Shown here piece after piece: positions 1 to 7,024 of a stretch of DNA of 37,840 nucleotides. A program made the translations under genes and the position numbers. Within the stretch, counting starts at the first letter, position 1, and each line of letters begins with the position of its first letter. The notes under the pieces are model-generated. The model saw only the letters and a list, made by a program, of their open reading frames with translations, did no database searches and was not told the origin of the DNA. This stretch comes from a virus. The stretch lies in the IMG/VR virus record IMGVR_UViG_3300028767_000047, positions 1 through 37,840 of that record, one strand, 5' to 3'.

Positions 1-18
1 CGCTAATATCTGTTCCAT
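1..18 (-). CDS. 5' end of a truncated gene
   Basis: Six codons (MEQILA) run off the left edge. The ATG lies one base after the stop codon of the DnaA-like gene and has the same A-rich leader (AACTAAA before ATG) as other genes here, so it is probably the next gene of the operon. Nothing can be said about its function. If the molecule is circular, it would continue at the right edge of the window, but simple joining gives a short reading frame that closes after 15 codons. Confidence 0.4.
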
Positions 19-19
19 T

Positions 20-430
20 TTAGTTATTTAAAAAGTCCTGATATTGTTCCCTGAATGTTCGATCTGTTTCTAAATAGTTGCTAATTACCTTAACTGAATT
101 GAGAACGGTTGAATGATCCTTTTTGCCGAAATACTGACCGATTGCCTTTAATGATTGATTAGTATGTTTCCATGCCATATAATGCGCCATTTGTCGCCAA
201 ATACATTCCCTTCCAGTTAATTTATTAATCTGATCGACCGTAAATCCTGATTCTTTCTTAATACGATCCTCGACCTGATCAATACGATATTTAAACTCTT
301 TAACAGGTACCAATCTGGATTTTACTTCGATCAAACAAATAGCTTTGATTTGTTCTAACTTTTCATCTTCTGATAAGTCAGGATTTATTAATATTCTGGC
401 TATTTTGGTTAATTTATCTTTTTGTTTCAT
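20..430 (-). CDS. DnaA domain IV-like DNA-binding protein
   Basis: This 136-aa protein has a C-terminal half (about residues 60-122) that resembles domain IV of the replication initiator DnaA, the helix-turn-helix part that binds DnaA boxes. The signature FGKKDHSTV (101-109) matches the DnaA hallmark GxRDHSTV, and the preceding helices (QSLKAIGQYFG) fit. The AAA+ ATPase domain is absent, since the N-terminal 60 residues are charged and helical without a Walker motif. It could recruit or compete with host DnaA, mark a phage origin, or act as a regulator. It follows the helicase-methyltransferase gene after a 101-base gap that holds a 12-bp inverted repeat. Family identity is fairly sure; the role is inferred. 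Confidence 0.8.
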   Translation of the reverse strand: MKQKDKLTKIARILINPDLSEDEKLEQIKAICLIEVKSRLVPVKEFKYRIDQVEDRIKKESGFTVDQINKLTGRECIWRQMAHYMAWKHTNQSLKAIGQYFGKKDHSTVLNSVKVISNYLETDRTFREQYQDFLNN

Positions 431-446
431 GTTTAAAGTTTTAGCG

Positions 447-504
447 AATGACCAGATAGAAAAGTGACTTCAAGGCGAATTGAGTTGCTTCTTATCTGGT
501 CATT
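447..504. repeat. 12-bp perfect inverted repeat upstream of the DnaA-like gene
   Basis: Arms AATGACCAGATA (447-458) and TATCTGGTCATT (493-504) are separated by 34 bases. The repeat fills the gap between the helicase-methyltransferase stop (532) and the DnaA-like start (430). There is no T-tract directly after the stem and the loop is long, so it looks more like paired binding sites than an intrinsic terminator. The outward reading TTATCTGG shares TTATC with the DnaA box TTATnCACA, which is only suggestive. Confidence 0.6.
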
Positions 505-531
505 GTTCTGGTTTGGTTACATATTTGAGTT

Positions 532-2847
532 TTAAAACATTGATAACTGTCCATTTTGCTCAACAGCGGTCAAATGGTTTCTTTTATTAATTTCAAAGTA
601 AGAATCTTTTAACTCGATTGATATTGATTTTCTGCCCATTTTAAGAGCCTGATAACCTTCTGAACCAATACCACCAAACGGAGATAAAACGGTTTCGCCA
701 CGATTAGAATACAGCAAAATAATGCGCTCAATAACTCCTAATTGAAGTGGGCAAATATGCTTTTCATCGTTATTTGCTTTTGCGTTCATCCATTGAAGCG
801 TATTTGTTACGTCAATATCCATCCAAACAGGCGAAGCGTAACGCTGCCAAACTTGATGAGAGTACTGTTCTGTTTTTGAATATTTACTTTCCTGATCATA
901 TCCCCAATGTTCATTGAATCCGTTAACATCTCTCGGAAACTCATCGAATTGGTGCATTGGAACGTAATAAGTGAACCGGATATCATCCAACTGAATCGGC
1001 ACTTCGTTCTGTTCTTTTGTCTTAAAACAAAGTACACGATCGGCAATTCCGGCACGAATAATACTCATATCTTTGGTAACCTGTTTATGAGCTAATCCGA
1101 TTGTTTTTGTTCGTACAGCTGCCAAAAGTGGATCTTTCCAGATAGTAAAATCTGAATGTAAAAACATACCGATTGATTCAAACATATCGCTGATCATGTC
1201 AGGGAAACGTCTTAATCCGATAAATCCATCTCTACCTTTTTGAGTAGGTAAGTTCATACAATGAATTGCAATAATACGTCCGGGTTTAATTACCCTTTTA
1301 AGTTCGTTAGCCAAATACCTGAATTGTTCAACAAATTGATCATATCCCGATACGTTGCCCATATCCTCAATATAATTCGAGTATGTGTATAAATCTGCAA
1401 ACGGAGGACTGAACACAATTAAATCAACTGAGTTGTCCGATACTTCTTTAATCCTTTGTACGCAGTCACCACGCATTAACCAGAAATTATCTGATTTTAA
1501 ATCTTCTGAGTTCATTGAATAATTTGTTAGTTTATTATTTAAATTTTTAGTTACAGCTTTGACCATGTTTAATTGCATTGATTCAAATGATTTTTGCTTA
1601 TCCTGTAATATTTTCAGAACATTAATCATCCGGTCGGTAGTTACCATGTAACAAGTTACTTTTTCCTTTCTTCCAAATCTCCACGATCTTCTCATCGCCT
1701 GATAAGTTCCTTCAAAGCTAAAATCAATCGAATCGAATATTTGTATTCCGCAATTTTGATAATTTAATCCCTGAGAAGCAATAGACTGTTTTGTGATTAA
1801 TATTTGAAAATCATTGTGAGCAAATCCAAGTAAGTCTTTTTCTTTCTTTTCATTGGAGTCTGAACCCTGAACATTGCGACAGTCATAACCAAGTGCAGTT
1901 AATTGTTTATAGATGTTTTTAGCTTCATCATTCTGTTTTGTCCAAACAATAATCTGTTCAGTTTTTGGAAGCAACTCTATAATTTCAATAGTCTTTTTAA
2001 TTCGTTCTGTTTCAGTTTCCCGAAGTGATGAATTATAATCAGTTGCATTAACCGCAATACCCGGGAACATTACACCGTCTGGAAGTGGAGTTGAAACTTG
2101 CAATTCTACTATTTCAAGTTCTGGTAAATCAAATCCGGGTGCATCAAATCCAATATCTTTAGGGTGTGAATACATTATAGACCATGTACTAACAAACTCA
2201 TAAAATTTATCAATTGCATGACCTTTTAACCGCCATTTTTGAGTTGATTGCATATCATTAACAAAAAACATGGCAAGCATTTCATTGTACGTCATAGCAT
2301 CTAATAATTGGCTATGGTTGCCAAGTTCCATCGGATCGTTCGGTGAAGGTGTTGCTGAAAAACAGAATTTATACGGAGTCTTTTTGAATGTATCAATCAG
2401 TAAGTTTCTAAACTTGCCTTGTTCGTTTTTTAGGATAGAACTTTCATCCAGACAAACACATCCATATTTTTCAGTATCAATGTTTTCAAGTTGATCGTAG
2501 TTAGCAATACTGATATTTGAATCTTCTGTAAACCATTTTACTTCAATTCCAAACTTAACACCTTGCTCGATTGTTTGTCCGGTAACTGCCAAAGGTGCTA
2601 AAATTAAAACAGGTTTTTGTGTCTTTAAAAATACTTGATGAGCAATTTCAAGTTGCATTGGTGTTTTACCCTGTCCGGTATTGGCAAAAATTGCATACTT
2701 GCCGGATTTTAATGCTCGCTTAACTGTAAACTTCTGGAAGTCAAAAAGCATCGGATTAAGTTCTGATTCATCAATATCAAAACCTGATTCAATAATTTGC
2801 TTTTGTTTGGTCTTTAAAAAATCTTCGTAGGTTAATTCTTTGTTCAT
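532..2847 (-). CDS. SF2 helicase fused to an N4/N6-type DNA methyltransferase
   Basis: This 771-aa protein has two enzymatic parts. The N-terminal part is an SF2 helicase/ATPase: Walker A ANTGQGKT (55-62), motif II DESS (134-137), motif III SATPSP (164-169) and motif VI QAMRRSWRFGR (383-393). The C-terminal part is a beta-class amino-methyltransferase: catalytic motif IV SPPF (480-483), followed much later by the AdoMet-binding motif I region SPFGGIG (about 722-728), the order expected for that class. SPPF/SPPY is common in N4-cytosine enzymes, but the modified base cannot be decided here. Likely roles are protection of phage DNA from host restriction, with the helicase part perhaps acting as a translocase. 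It has its own promoter at 2878-2931. Confidence 0.85.
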   Translation of the reverse strand: MNKELTYEDFLKTKQKQIIESGFDIDESELNPMLFDFQKFTVKRALKSGKYAIFANTGQGKTPMQLEIAHQVFLKTQKPVLILAPLAVTGQTIEQGVKFGIEVKWFTEDSNISIANYDQLENIDTEKYGCVCLDESSILKNEQGKFRNLLIDTFKKTPYKFCFSATPSPNDPMELGNHSQLLDAMTYNEMLAMFFVNDMQSTQKWRLKGHAIDKFYEFVSTWSIMYSHPKDIGFDAPGFDLPELEIVELQVSTPLPDGVMFPGIAVNATDYNSSLRETETERIKKTIEIIELLPKTEQIIVWTKQNDEAKNIYKQLTALGYDCRNVQGSDSNEKKEKDLLGFAHNDFQILITKQSIASQGLNYQNCGIQIFDSIDFSFEGTYQAMRRSWRFGRKEKVTCYMVTTDRMINVLKILQDKQKSFESMQLNMVKAVTKNLNNKLTNYSMNSEDLKSDNFWLMRGDCVQRIKEVSDNSVDLIVFSPPFADLYTYSNYIEDMGNVSGYDQFVEQFRYLANELKRVIKPGRIIAIHCMNLPTQKGRDGFIGLRRFPDMISDMFESIGMFLHSDFTIWKDPLLAAVRTKTIGLAHKQVTKDMSIIRAGIADRVLCFKTKEQNEVPIQLDDIRFTYYVPMHQFDEFPRDVNGFNEHWGYDQESKYSKTEQYSHQVWQRYASPVWMDIDVTNTLQWMNAKANNDEKHICPLQLGVIERIILLYSNRGETVLSPFGGIGSEGYQALKMGRKSISIELKDSYFEINKRNHLTAVEQNGQLSMF

Positions 2848-2877
2848 GTTTTAATTTTAGTCGTTATTAATATTTTA

Positions 2878-2931
2878 CAAAAATACTTTTAATGAATTTA
2901 GTTGAATGTTAATTGTATGTGTTATAAAACA
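2878..2931 (-). promoter_or_regulatory. Early-type promoter A with upstream element
   Basis: Read on the minus strand, the element TGTTTTATA (2923-2931) is followed 37 nt later by the -7 box TATTTTTG (2878-2885), a match to the Bacteroidota consensus TAnnTTTG. A CAAC tetramer (2901-2904) lies between them. The ATG of the helicase-methyltransferase gene is 30 nt downstream of the box. Three other intergenic regions share this arrangement (4010-4063, 6272-6325, 9026-9080). Confidence 0.6.
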
Positions 2932-3348
2932 CTAATCAGTTCTTGTTTCGTTATAACGCATCTTTGATTCTTTCTCGGATTGCAAATCTATTCCGTAATT
3001 TAAAGCATAAGCATCGCAAACGTGACTAATATCTGAAAGTTCTTCGTTTTCATTAAACTTATCGTTATTCAATAAAGCTAATTCAAGTTCTAAAATTTCC
3101 TCTTTCATTTTATCTATAAAGTCTTGCTTTGTAGTTTCAGAATTTATCAATCCACGTTTAACCGTAGAATTGTAATTCCTTAGTGCGACCTCTTCCGGTG
3201 TTAATCTATCAACAACCGTTTCAGGATCGAAATATATATGGCATCGCATATAATTATCTTCGCATGGTTCGACCATTATTAGCTCCACTGCTTCAACTCC
3301 TTGAAGTTGTTGAATCTGTTTGATTAATATTGATTTTTTACTGCTCAT
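2932..3348 (-). CDS. MazG-like NTP pyrophosphohydrolase
   Basis: From the ATG at 3348 the product is 138 aa; a TTG two codons upstream is a less likely start. The C-terminal half carries the EExxE...ExxD metal-binding pattern of all-alpha MazG/dUTPase-type pyrophosphohydrolases: E83, E84 and E87 in KEEILELE, then E103 and D106 in EELSD, followed by a conserved-looking K...RYN tail. Such phage enzymes hydrolyse non-canonical or alarmone nucleotides. The first 70 residues form a domain I do not recognise. The start overlaps the stop of the pentapeptide-repeat gene by 11 nt, so the two are translationally linked. The hydrolase call is moderate. Confidence 0.55.
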   Translation of the reverse strand: MSSKKSILIKQIQQLQGVEAVELIMVEPCEDNYMRCHIYFDPETVVDRLTPEEVALRNYNSTVKRGLINSETTKQDFIDKMKEEILELELALLNNDKFNENEELSDISHVCDAYALNYGIDLQSEKESKMRYNETRTD

Positions 3349-3985
3349 TTTCAAGTACTTTTAATCGTTCAACACCTTGACGATGAAATTTATTTACATA
3401 CTCTAAAATATTAGCGTAAATCTGTTTTTCTTCATCGGTTGAATTGTCACAACTTGAAATAAGTGATGCAAAATGAAAGGCAATCTGAGTTCTGATTTTA
3501 ATGTCTGTTTTCATTTTTAATGAACCGCACCATAACGGAAAGCATGACATATCCAGATTAGCAGATTCCAGATTAGCAAATTCCAGATTAGCCAATTTCA
3601 GATTAGCAAATTTCAGATTAGCAGATTTCAGATTAGCAAATTCCAGATTAGCAGATTCCAGATTAGCAGATTTCAGATTAGCAAATTCCAGATTAGCAGA
3701 TTCCAGATTAGCAGATTTCAGATTAGCAGATTTCATATTAGCAGATTCCAGATTAGCAGATTCCAGATTAGCAGATTTCATATTAGCAGATTCCAGATTA
3801 GCAAATTTCAGATTAGCAGATTTCAGATTAGCAGATTCCAGATTAGCAAATTCCAGATTAGCATATTTCAGATTACACTCAAAGTTCCATTTAATTGATA
3901 ATGAAAATCTCATATATCTATTAAACTTTATTACATCATTTTTTAATAAAAATACTAATCTGTTTTTTAATGTTTGGTTTTTCAT
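3338..3985 (-). CDS. Pentapeptide-repeat protein 1
   Basis: This 215-aa protein has 21 uninterrupted pentapeptides of the form AN(L/M)xx at residues 42-146 (ANLES, ANLKS, ANLEF and variants). That pattern folds into a right-handed quadrilateral beta-helix in the known family, some members of which mimic DNA and inhibit gyrase. A basic 41-residue N-terminus precedes the helix. A Cys-containing segment (DMSCFPLWCG) and a helical tail of about 65 residues follow it. The fourth and fifth positions are mostly E/K and S/F, so the helix faces would be strongly charged. It sits between a zinc-ribbon gene and the MazG-like gene and has its own promoter. Function unknown. Confidence 0.85.
   Translation of the reverse strand: MKNQTLKNRLVFLLKNDVIKFNRYMRFSLSIKWNFECNLKYANLEFANLESANLKSANLKFANLESANMKSANLESANLESANMKSANLKSANLESANLEFANLKSANLESANLEFANLKSANLKFANLKLANLEFANLESANLDMSCFPLWCGSLKMKTDIKIRTQIAFHFASLISSCDNSTDEEKQIYANILEYVNKFHRQGVERLKVLENEQ
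3548..3862. repeat. 15-bp tandem repeat, 21 units, inside pentapeptide gene 1
   Basis: Units of 15 bp such as CAGATTAGCAGATTC encode one pentapeptide each. They are nearly identical at the DNA level, differing mainly at the positions that alternate S/F and E/K codons. This suggests recent expansion by slippage or unequal exchange. Copy number could vary between relatives. Confidence 0.9.
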
Positions 3986-4009
3986 GTCGTTTTAGTTTTA
4001 AATTGTTTT

Positions 4010-4063
4010 CAAAGTTAATTTTTACTTTCTGGTTTAAAGAATATTGGTGTATGTTTAAAAACA
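4010..4063 (-). promoter_or_regulatory. Early-type promoter D (weaker element)
   Basis: The -7 box TAACTTTG (minus strand, 4010-4017) matches TAnnTTTG exactly. The upstream element TGTTTTTAA (4055-4063) differs from TGTTTTATA at two positions but lies 37 nt from the box, as in promoters A and B. AAAC at 4032-4035 corresponds to the intermediate tetramer. It would drive pentapeptide gene 1, whose ATG is 24 nt downstream of the box. Confidence 0.45.
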
Positions 4064-4069
4064 GTTATT

Positions 4070-4216
4070 CTAAATAAATTTACCAATAACTGGCCCGCAA
4101 CAATGATTGCAATCCTGACTTGATTGTTGTATATTTCCACAACACATACATTGGTAATAGTCTGGATTATCATCTTCGTATCGATCATCGTAGTCATCAT
4201 CAAAAAAGTCTGTCAT
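4070..4216 (-). CDS. Small acidic zinc-ribbon protein (48 aa)
   Basis: The N-terminus is very acidic (MTDFFDDDYDDRYEDD). Two Cys clusters follow: CMCC (residues 23-26) and CNHCC (36-40), a CxxC-type pair that could bind one zinc. The ATG at 4216 follows the typical leader AAAAACTAAAACT. It lies 11 bases after the NinB-like gene in the recombination operon and ends at a TAG before promoter D. It may be a DNA- or protein-binding accessory factor of recombination, or a host-takeover protein; no function is assigned. A longer open frame on the same strand in another phase (4015-4203) has no such features. Confidence 0.65.
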   Translation of the reverse strand: MTDFFDDDYDDRYEDDNPDYYQCMCCGNIQQSSQDCNHCCGPVIGKFI

Positions 4217-4227
4217 AGTTTTAGTTT

Positions 4228-4665
4228 TTAATAACCTATTTGTTTTAGGTAGTAATCGAATTGATTCGGAAAGCTAACTGATAGCTTAAGTTTTGCGAAA
4301 TGGTTAGTTAAAACGTCAAGAATAGTATTAATATCAGTCGTTGTTAACTTGGTCGTGCTTTCAATATCAAATAAGGTCTTTTGGATAGGTAGCCAGATAA
4401 ATTGCTTTACTAAATCTTTATCCCATTGCATTTCTAACGGATGACTAAATAGATCAATAGTCTGGAAATATAAACCATGATTATTTAGTGTTTCAGCGAC
4501 AAAGGTAAAGTAAAGATAAATAGCTCTATTTTGAGTGTTTGAGCGTGTTAATTTTACTTGCTTTATCTCAATGGTAGCTGATATACTTTTAAAGTAGTGC
4601 AGTTGATCTAACGCCTGAATATAGCCATCTGACGTTCCGGTGTTGTATGGTTTAGATTCTGACAT
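4228..4665 (-). CDS. NinB-like phage recombination-associated protein
   Basis: This 145-aa protein has the motif RSNTQNRAIY (41-50) and a later W81...VKQFIWLPIQ (86-95) segment, then STTKLTTTDIN. The (R/K)xxxQN start and the size recall NinB/Orf-type proteins, which help recombinases load on SSB-coated DNA in lambda-like phages, but the match is by pattern only. Its position directly behind the exonuclease gene (stop and start share one base) supports a role in recombination. It could also be an unrelated phage family with the same QN motif. Confidence 0.45.
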   Translation of the reverse strand: MSESKPYNTGTSDGYIQALDQLHYFKSISATIEIKQVKLTRSNTQNRAIYLYFTFVAETLNNHGLYFQTIDLFSHPLEMQWDKDLVKQFIWLPIQKTLFDIESTTKLTTTDINTILDVLTNHFAKLKLSVSFPNQFDYYLKQIGY

Positions 4666-5279
4666 TACTTAAAATAGTTTTTGATTGTCTGGAATATTTC
4701 GCCTTTTTTAGTTATTTCTGAAATGATCTTTTCATCCCGATAAACCCTAAACTTTGAACATTCGTTTTCCTGAATTTCCCTAGCAAAGTTTTCCTCATCA
4801 TTGTAAGAATCAACTGAAACAAAGACAAGATTTGCGCTTTCCAATTCGGCACAAAATAATTGAACTTGAACTTGATAATAGTATTTTTTAAAGTTCTTTA
4901 GAATCATTTCTTTTTGTGCTTTTTCATCAAGTCCTAACATTGGAATAATCAAACCGATATAGTCTGAAAAATGAATAGTTTTCATTTCATCAAAATCAAT
5001 TACCTTACCACCGTTTATTTTTGCAAAATCTATGCTTGATGTGAAAACGTCCATTTCTTTATTGGTTACCTTATACTGGATAAAGTAATCATCTGAAAGA
5101 AGTTTTAAGTAGTTCTGTTCAAGTATTGCGCCTGTTCTTAGTGCATCTATCGGACTTGCCAAAGCGTTATAATAAGGTTTGTATTCATCAACAAATTTCC
5201 TCATTAAATCGCCAAATCCTTTCGTATGTATTCCTGACATTAAGGCAGAAATATCACCGCTTCCGATTGTTAGGTTCAT
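4665..5279 (-). CDS. YqaJ/RecB-family exonuclease
   Basis: This 204-aa protein fits the PD-(D/E)XK nuclease fold of phage YqaJ/lambda-exo-like enzymes: RTGAILE (48-54) resembles the usual R.G...E, D84 in SSIDF supplies the metal ligand, FDEMK (96-100) gives the E-x-K pair, and YYYQVQVQL (133-141) matches the conserved Y..QVQ helix. Such enzymes resect double-stranded ends to expose 3' single strands. Its ATG overlaps the stop of the ERF gene by 4 nt, forming a classic exonuclease and annealing-protein pair. The EMK motif in place of the usual EIK/EVK is a small variation. Confidence 0.75.
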   Translation of the reverse strand: MNLTIGSGDISALMSGIHTKGFGDLMRKFVDEYKPYYNALASPIDALRTGAILEQNYLKLLSDDYFIQYKVTNKEMDVFTSSIDFAKINGGKVIDFDEMKTIHFSDYIGLIIPMLGLDEKAQKEMILKNFKKYYYQVQVQLFCAELESANLVFVSVDSYNDEENFAREIQENECSKFRVYRDEKIISEITKKGEIFQTIKNYFK

Positions 5280-5905
5280 ATTAATTTCTTTTCAGAGTAA
5301 GTTTTGAAAATCACTAAAATATCTTTCTCTGTAATATCTGAAAGTTCACCAACATTAAAGTGCTGTAAAATCTTTTGGCAAGTTTCAGAGTTTTTCAATA
5401 GATAGTTTTCAACTAATACTCTTTTTTCTGACGGTGTTTTTGCGGTTGTTGTTTCTTTTGATTTTTCGCCGTCTGGGTCTTCACCTGTTGCAATTTTATA
5501 AGCATTTAAAAGAGCGTATTTTCTTGCATAGGTTGAAGCCTTGCCAAATCCTTTATCACCCGAATCAATACCTTTGCCGAAAGATTCAATTTCAATTGAT
5601 TGTGTTGTATCTTCCAAATCAATAATCTTAACAGTCATTTTGATCGTATCTACATAAGTCAATCCTTCTTCGTTGTTTTTCTTTTGAATACGGATAACTT
5701 CTGAATTTACAAGTTCCTGTTTGATAGGTATAGAAACAAGTTTAAACTTAGTTTCAGCGTCTTTGACCGCTAATGTAACGTCAATATCACTAACGGCTTT
5801 ATAACTGTAAGAACCACTTCCAACAGTCATATCTTTTGATATGTTTCTTACTTCGTTTGATACTGCCTGTATTTTCTCAAACAGGTTTAATTTTTGATTT
5901 TCCAT
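5276..5905 (-). CDS. erf: ERF-family single-strand annealing protein
   Basis: This 209-aa protein carries the ERF signature from about residue 109 to 145, including FGKGIDSGDKGFGKASTYARKY split around residue 120 and a downstream GEDPDG. ERF proteins (P22 Erf type) anneal complementary single strands during phage recombination and genome circularisation. The C-terminal 60 residues after the TTTAKTPSEK linker would be the variable tail, which in the family contacts SSB or other partners. The exonuclease gene follows with a 4-nt overlap. Length is typical. The start has a TAAAAATAACTAAAC leader. Confidence 0.85.
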   Translation of the reverse strand: MENQKLNLFEKIQAVSNEVRNISKDMTVGSGSYSYKAVSDIDVTLAVKDAETKFKLVSIPIKQELVNSEVIRIQKKNNEEGLTYVDTIKMTVKIIDLEDTTQSIEIESFGKGIDSGDKGFGKASTYARKYALLNAYKIATGEDPDGEKSKETTTAKTPSEKRVLVENYLLKNSETCQKILQHFNVGELSDITEKDILVIFKTYSEKKLI

Positions 5906-5917
5906 GTTTAGTTATTT

Positions 5918-6241
5918 TTAGATTTCATAATACTTTGCAATCATTTCAAATACTTTGTCGAAATTTTCTTTAATTTCCTCGCCATCATAAAAGAAAGTCA
6001 TTTTAAAATCACAATAACGATCTTCAATATATGTTTGGTTGTTTTCGTCTTTGTCGGAATAGTAAGTTGAAAGTTTCAATTCAGCTTCGATATTGATATT
6101 ATCAACATTTTCAAATCCGTTTAATTCTGATAGATCAAACTGAAGTGATTGTTTTTGATCTTCGGTGTTAAACTTTGAAACTAAATAATCAAATACTTGT
6201 TTCAATTCCGATTCGTTTAATTCAATTGCTGTGATTTTCAT
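5918..6241 (-). CDS. Acidic protein of unknown function
   Basis: This 107-aa acidic protein has alternating hydrophobic and charged segments (for example KITAIELNESELKQVFDYL) and no motif I recognise. It is the first gene behind early promoter B and lies 12 bases before ERF, so it is probably made together with the recombination proteins. An accessory or anti-host role is possible, but nothing in the sequence shows it. Confidence 0.7.
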   Translation of the reverse strand: MKITAIELNESELKQVFDYLVSKFNTEDQKQSLQFDLSELNGFENVDNINIEAELKLSTYYSDKDENNQTYIEDRYCDFKMTFFYDGEEIKENFDKVFEMIAKYYEI

Positions 6242-6271
6242 TTGGTTTGTTTTACTTGATTAATACTGAAA

Positions 6272-6325
6272 CAAAAATATTCATTATTAGTCGTTTGATC
6301 TAATTTAAACCTATGCTATAAAACA
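6272..6325 (-). promoter_or_regulatory. Early-type promoter B with upstream element
   Basis: On the minus strand, TGTTTTATA (6317-6325) continues as GCATA and then GTTTAA. This stretch is identical to promoter C over the first 14 bases. After 37 nt comes the -7 box TATTTTTG (6272-6279), identical to that of promoter A. CAAAC lies at 6293-6297. The ATG of the 107-aa gene is 30 nt downstream of the box, the same distance as in promoter A. It should drive the ERF/exonuclease/NinB operon. Confidence 0.65.
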
Positions 6326-6776
6326 TCATTTGAAAGTTTATTTCATTTATTCTCATACAACTTTATATCCGTAATCTTAATAGCTTCGATCTGTTTAAAA
6401 TTAGATCAATATTAAAGAAAACAGTTGAAAAACTTTTTTGACTACCTTTTTAGTTTTTCCTACCTCAATCATAAAAACAGTATCCGTACTGCCATTCGTT
6501 TTATCAAGTGACTAAAAAATAGGATTACGTCTGACGTTGTGAGTTGTCCACATTGCGCCAACTGGTTGTACTTGATAAAATATATTCATGTGAAGTTCCG
6601 GTCTTTTTGCAGAATAAGGAGTCTGTTTGTGGAGTAAGACTTCGAGCATAACCACGCAATAAAATGATAAAACCACGCCCAAATAAATGGACATGGTTAA
6701 ATCTTTGGTTTGCTACAACCGGAAGTCTATCACGTTTGATAGATATTGTTTGAAATGAATCGACTATGTGTTTTCC
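6326..6776. other. Non-coding island with nested inverted repeats
   Basis: I find no convincing gene between 6242 and 6838. Positions 6520-6780 are visibly richer in G+C than their surroundings. An 11-bp perfect inverted repeat TTTTATCAAGT (6499-6509) / ACTTGATAAAA (6570-6580) brackets TTGTCCACA (6544-6552), one mismatch from the DnaA box TTATCCACA. A 7-bp hairpin TCTATCA/TGATAGA lies at 6726-6743, and TTCCGGT (6596-6602) can pair with ACCGGAA (6718-6724). The minus strand has open frames of 60 and 89 codons with poor protein character. One of them continues in frame past its TAG for 36 codons. A structured RNA, an origin or a decayed gene would each fit. Confidence 0.4.
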
Positions 6777-6828
6777 AAATTGTAGCATATACAAAAGTAA
6801 TATTTACTTCTGACATATACTACAATTT
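6777..6828 (-). promoter_or_regulatory. Large interrupted dyad (operator, terminator or both)
   Basis: Outer arms AAATTGTAG (6777-6785) and CTACAATTT (6820-6828) are perfect 9-bp complements. ATAT/ATAT steps follow inside, then a perfect inner hairpin AAGTAA (6795-6800) / TTACTT (6804-6809). It begins 10 bases after the stop of the 61-aa gene. A -7-like box TACTTTTG (minus strand, 6792-6799) lies inside the dyad, with TTG 23 nt upstream. The dyad could be an A+T-rich terminator for the upstream operon and an operator over a promoter firing into the non-coding island. Confidence 0.5.
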
Positions 6829-6838
6829 AAAGTAAAAT

Positions 6839-7024
6839 CTATATCGCTTTCAGCAAATAAGTTTTGCTGTCAATAATTACAATCTTATGTTTGCGTTTTG
6901 ATTCACGTTCTTTGCACATTTTAAGCAACTTTAAGGCTCGATCTCTGGATGAACCTGTTGCTTGTTCGTGGATGCAATTTTCGTGGGTATTTGGTTCGTT
7001 TTTGAACTTCTTATTCCGGCTCAT
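6839..7024 (-). CDS. Small basic protein of unknown function
   Basis: This 61-aa Lys/Arg-rich protein (MSRNKKFKNEPNTHENCIHEQ... then a helical LKLLKMCKERESKRKHK stretch) has two or three Cys/His residues but no clean zinc motif. Its ATG overlaps the stop of the upstream membrane-protein gene by 4 nt, so it is the last gene of that operon, just before the large dyad. Nucleic-acid binding is plausible from charge alone. Confidence 0.6.
   Translation of the reverse strand: MSRNKKFKNEPNTHENCIHEQATGSSRDRALKLLKMCKERESKRKHKIVIIDSKTYLLKAI

Noticed and set aside
3501-3995. Plus-strand open frame of 164 codons with RLAD/RLAN repeats
   Set aside because: It is the antisense of the 15-bp pentapeptide array; a repeat whose length is a multiple of three keeps antisense frames open. 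The minus-strand product has the recognised fold.
4015-4203. 62-codon minus-strand open frame
   Set aside because: Wrong phase: the overlapping 48-aa zinc-ribbon gene has the typical leader, CxxC motifs and fits the operon spacing.
6525-6794. 89-codon minus-strand open frame in the non-coding island
   Set aside because: No recognisable motif or leader, and its start lies within the dyad. Kept only as part of the island description.
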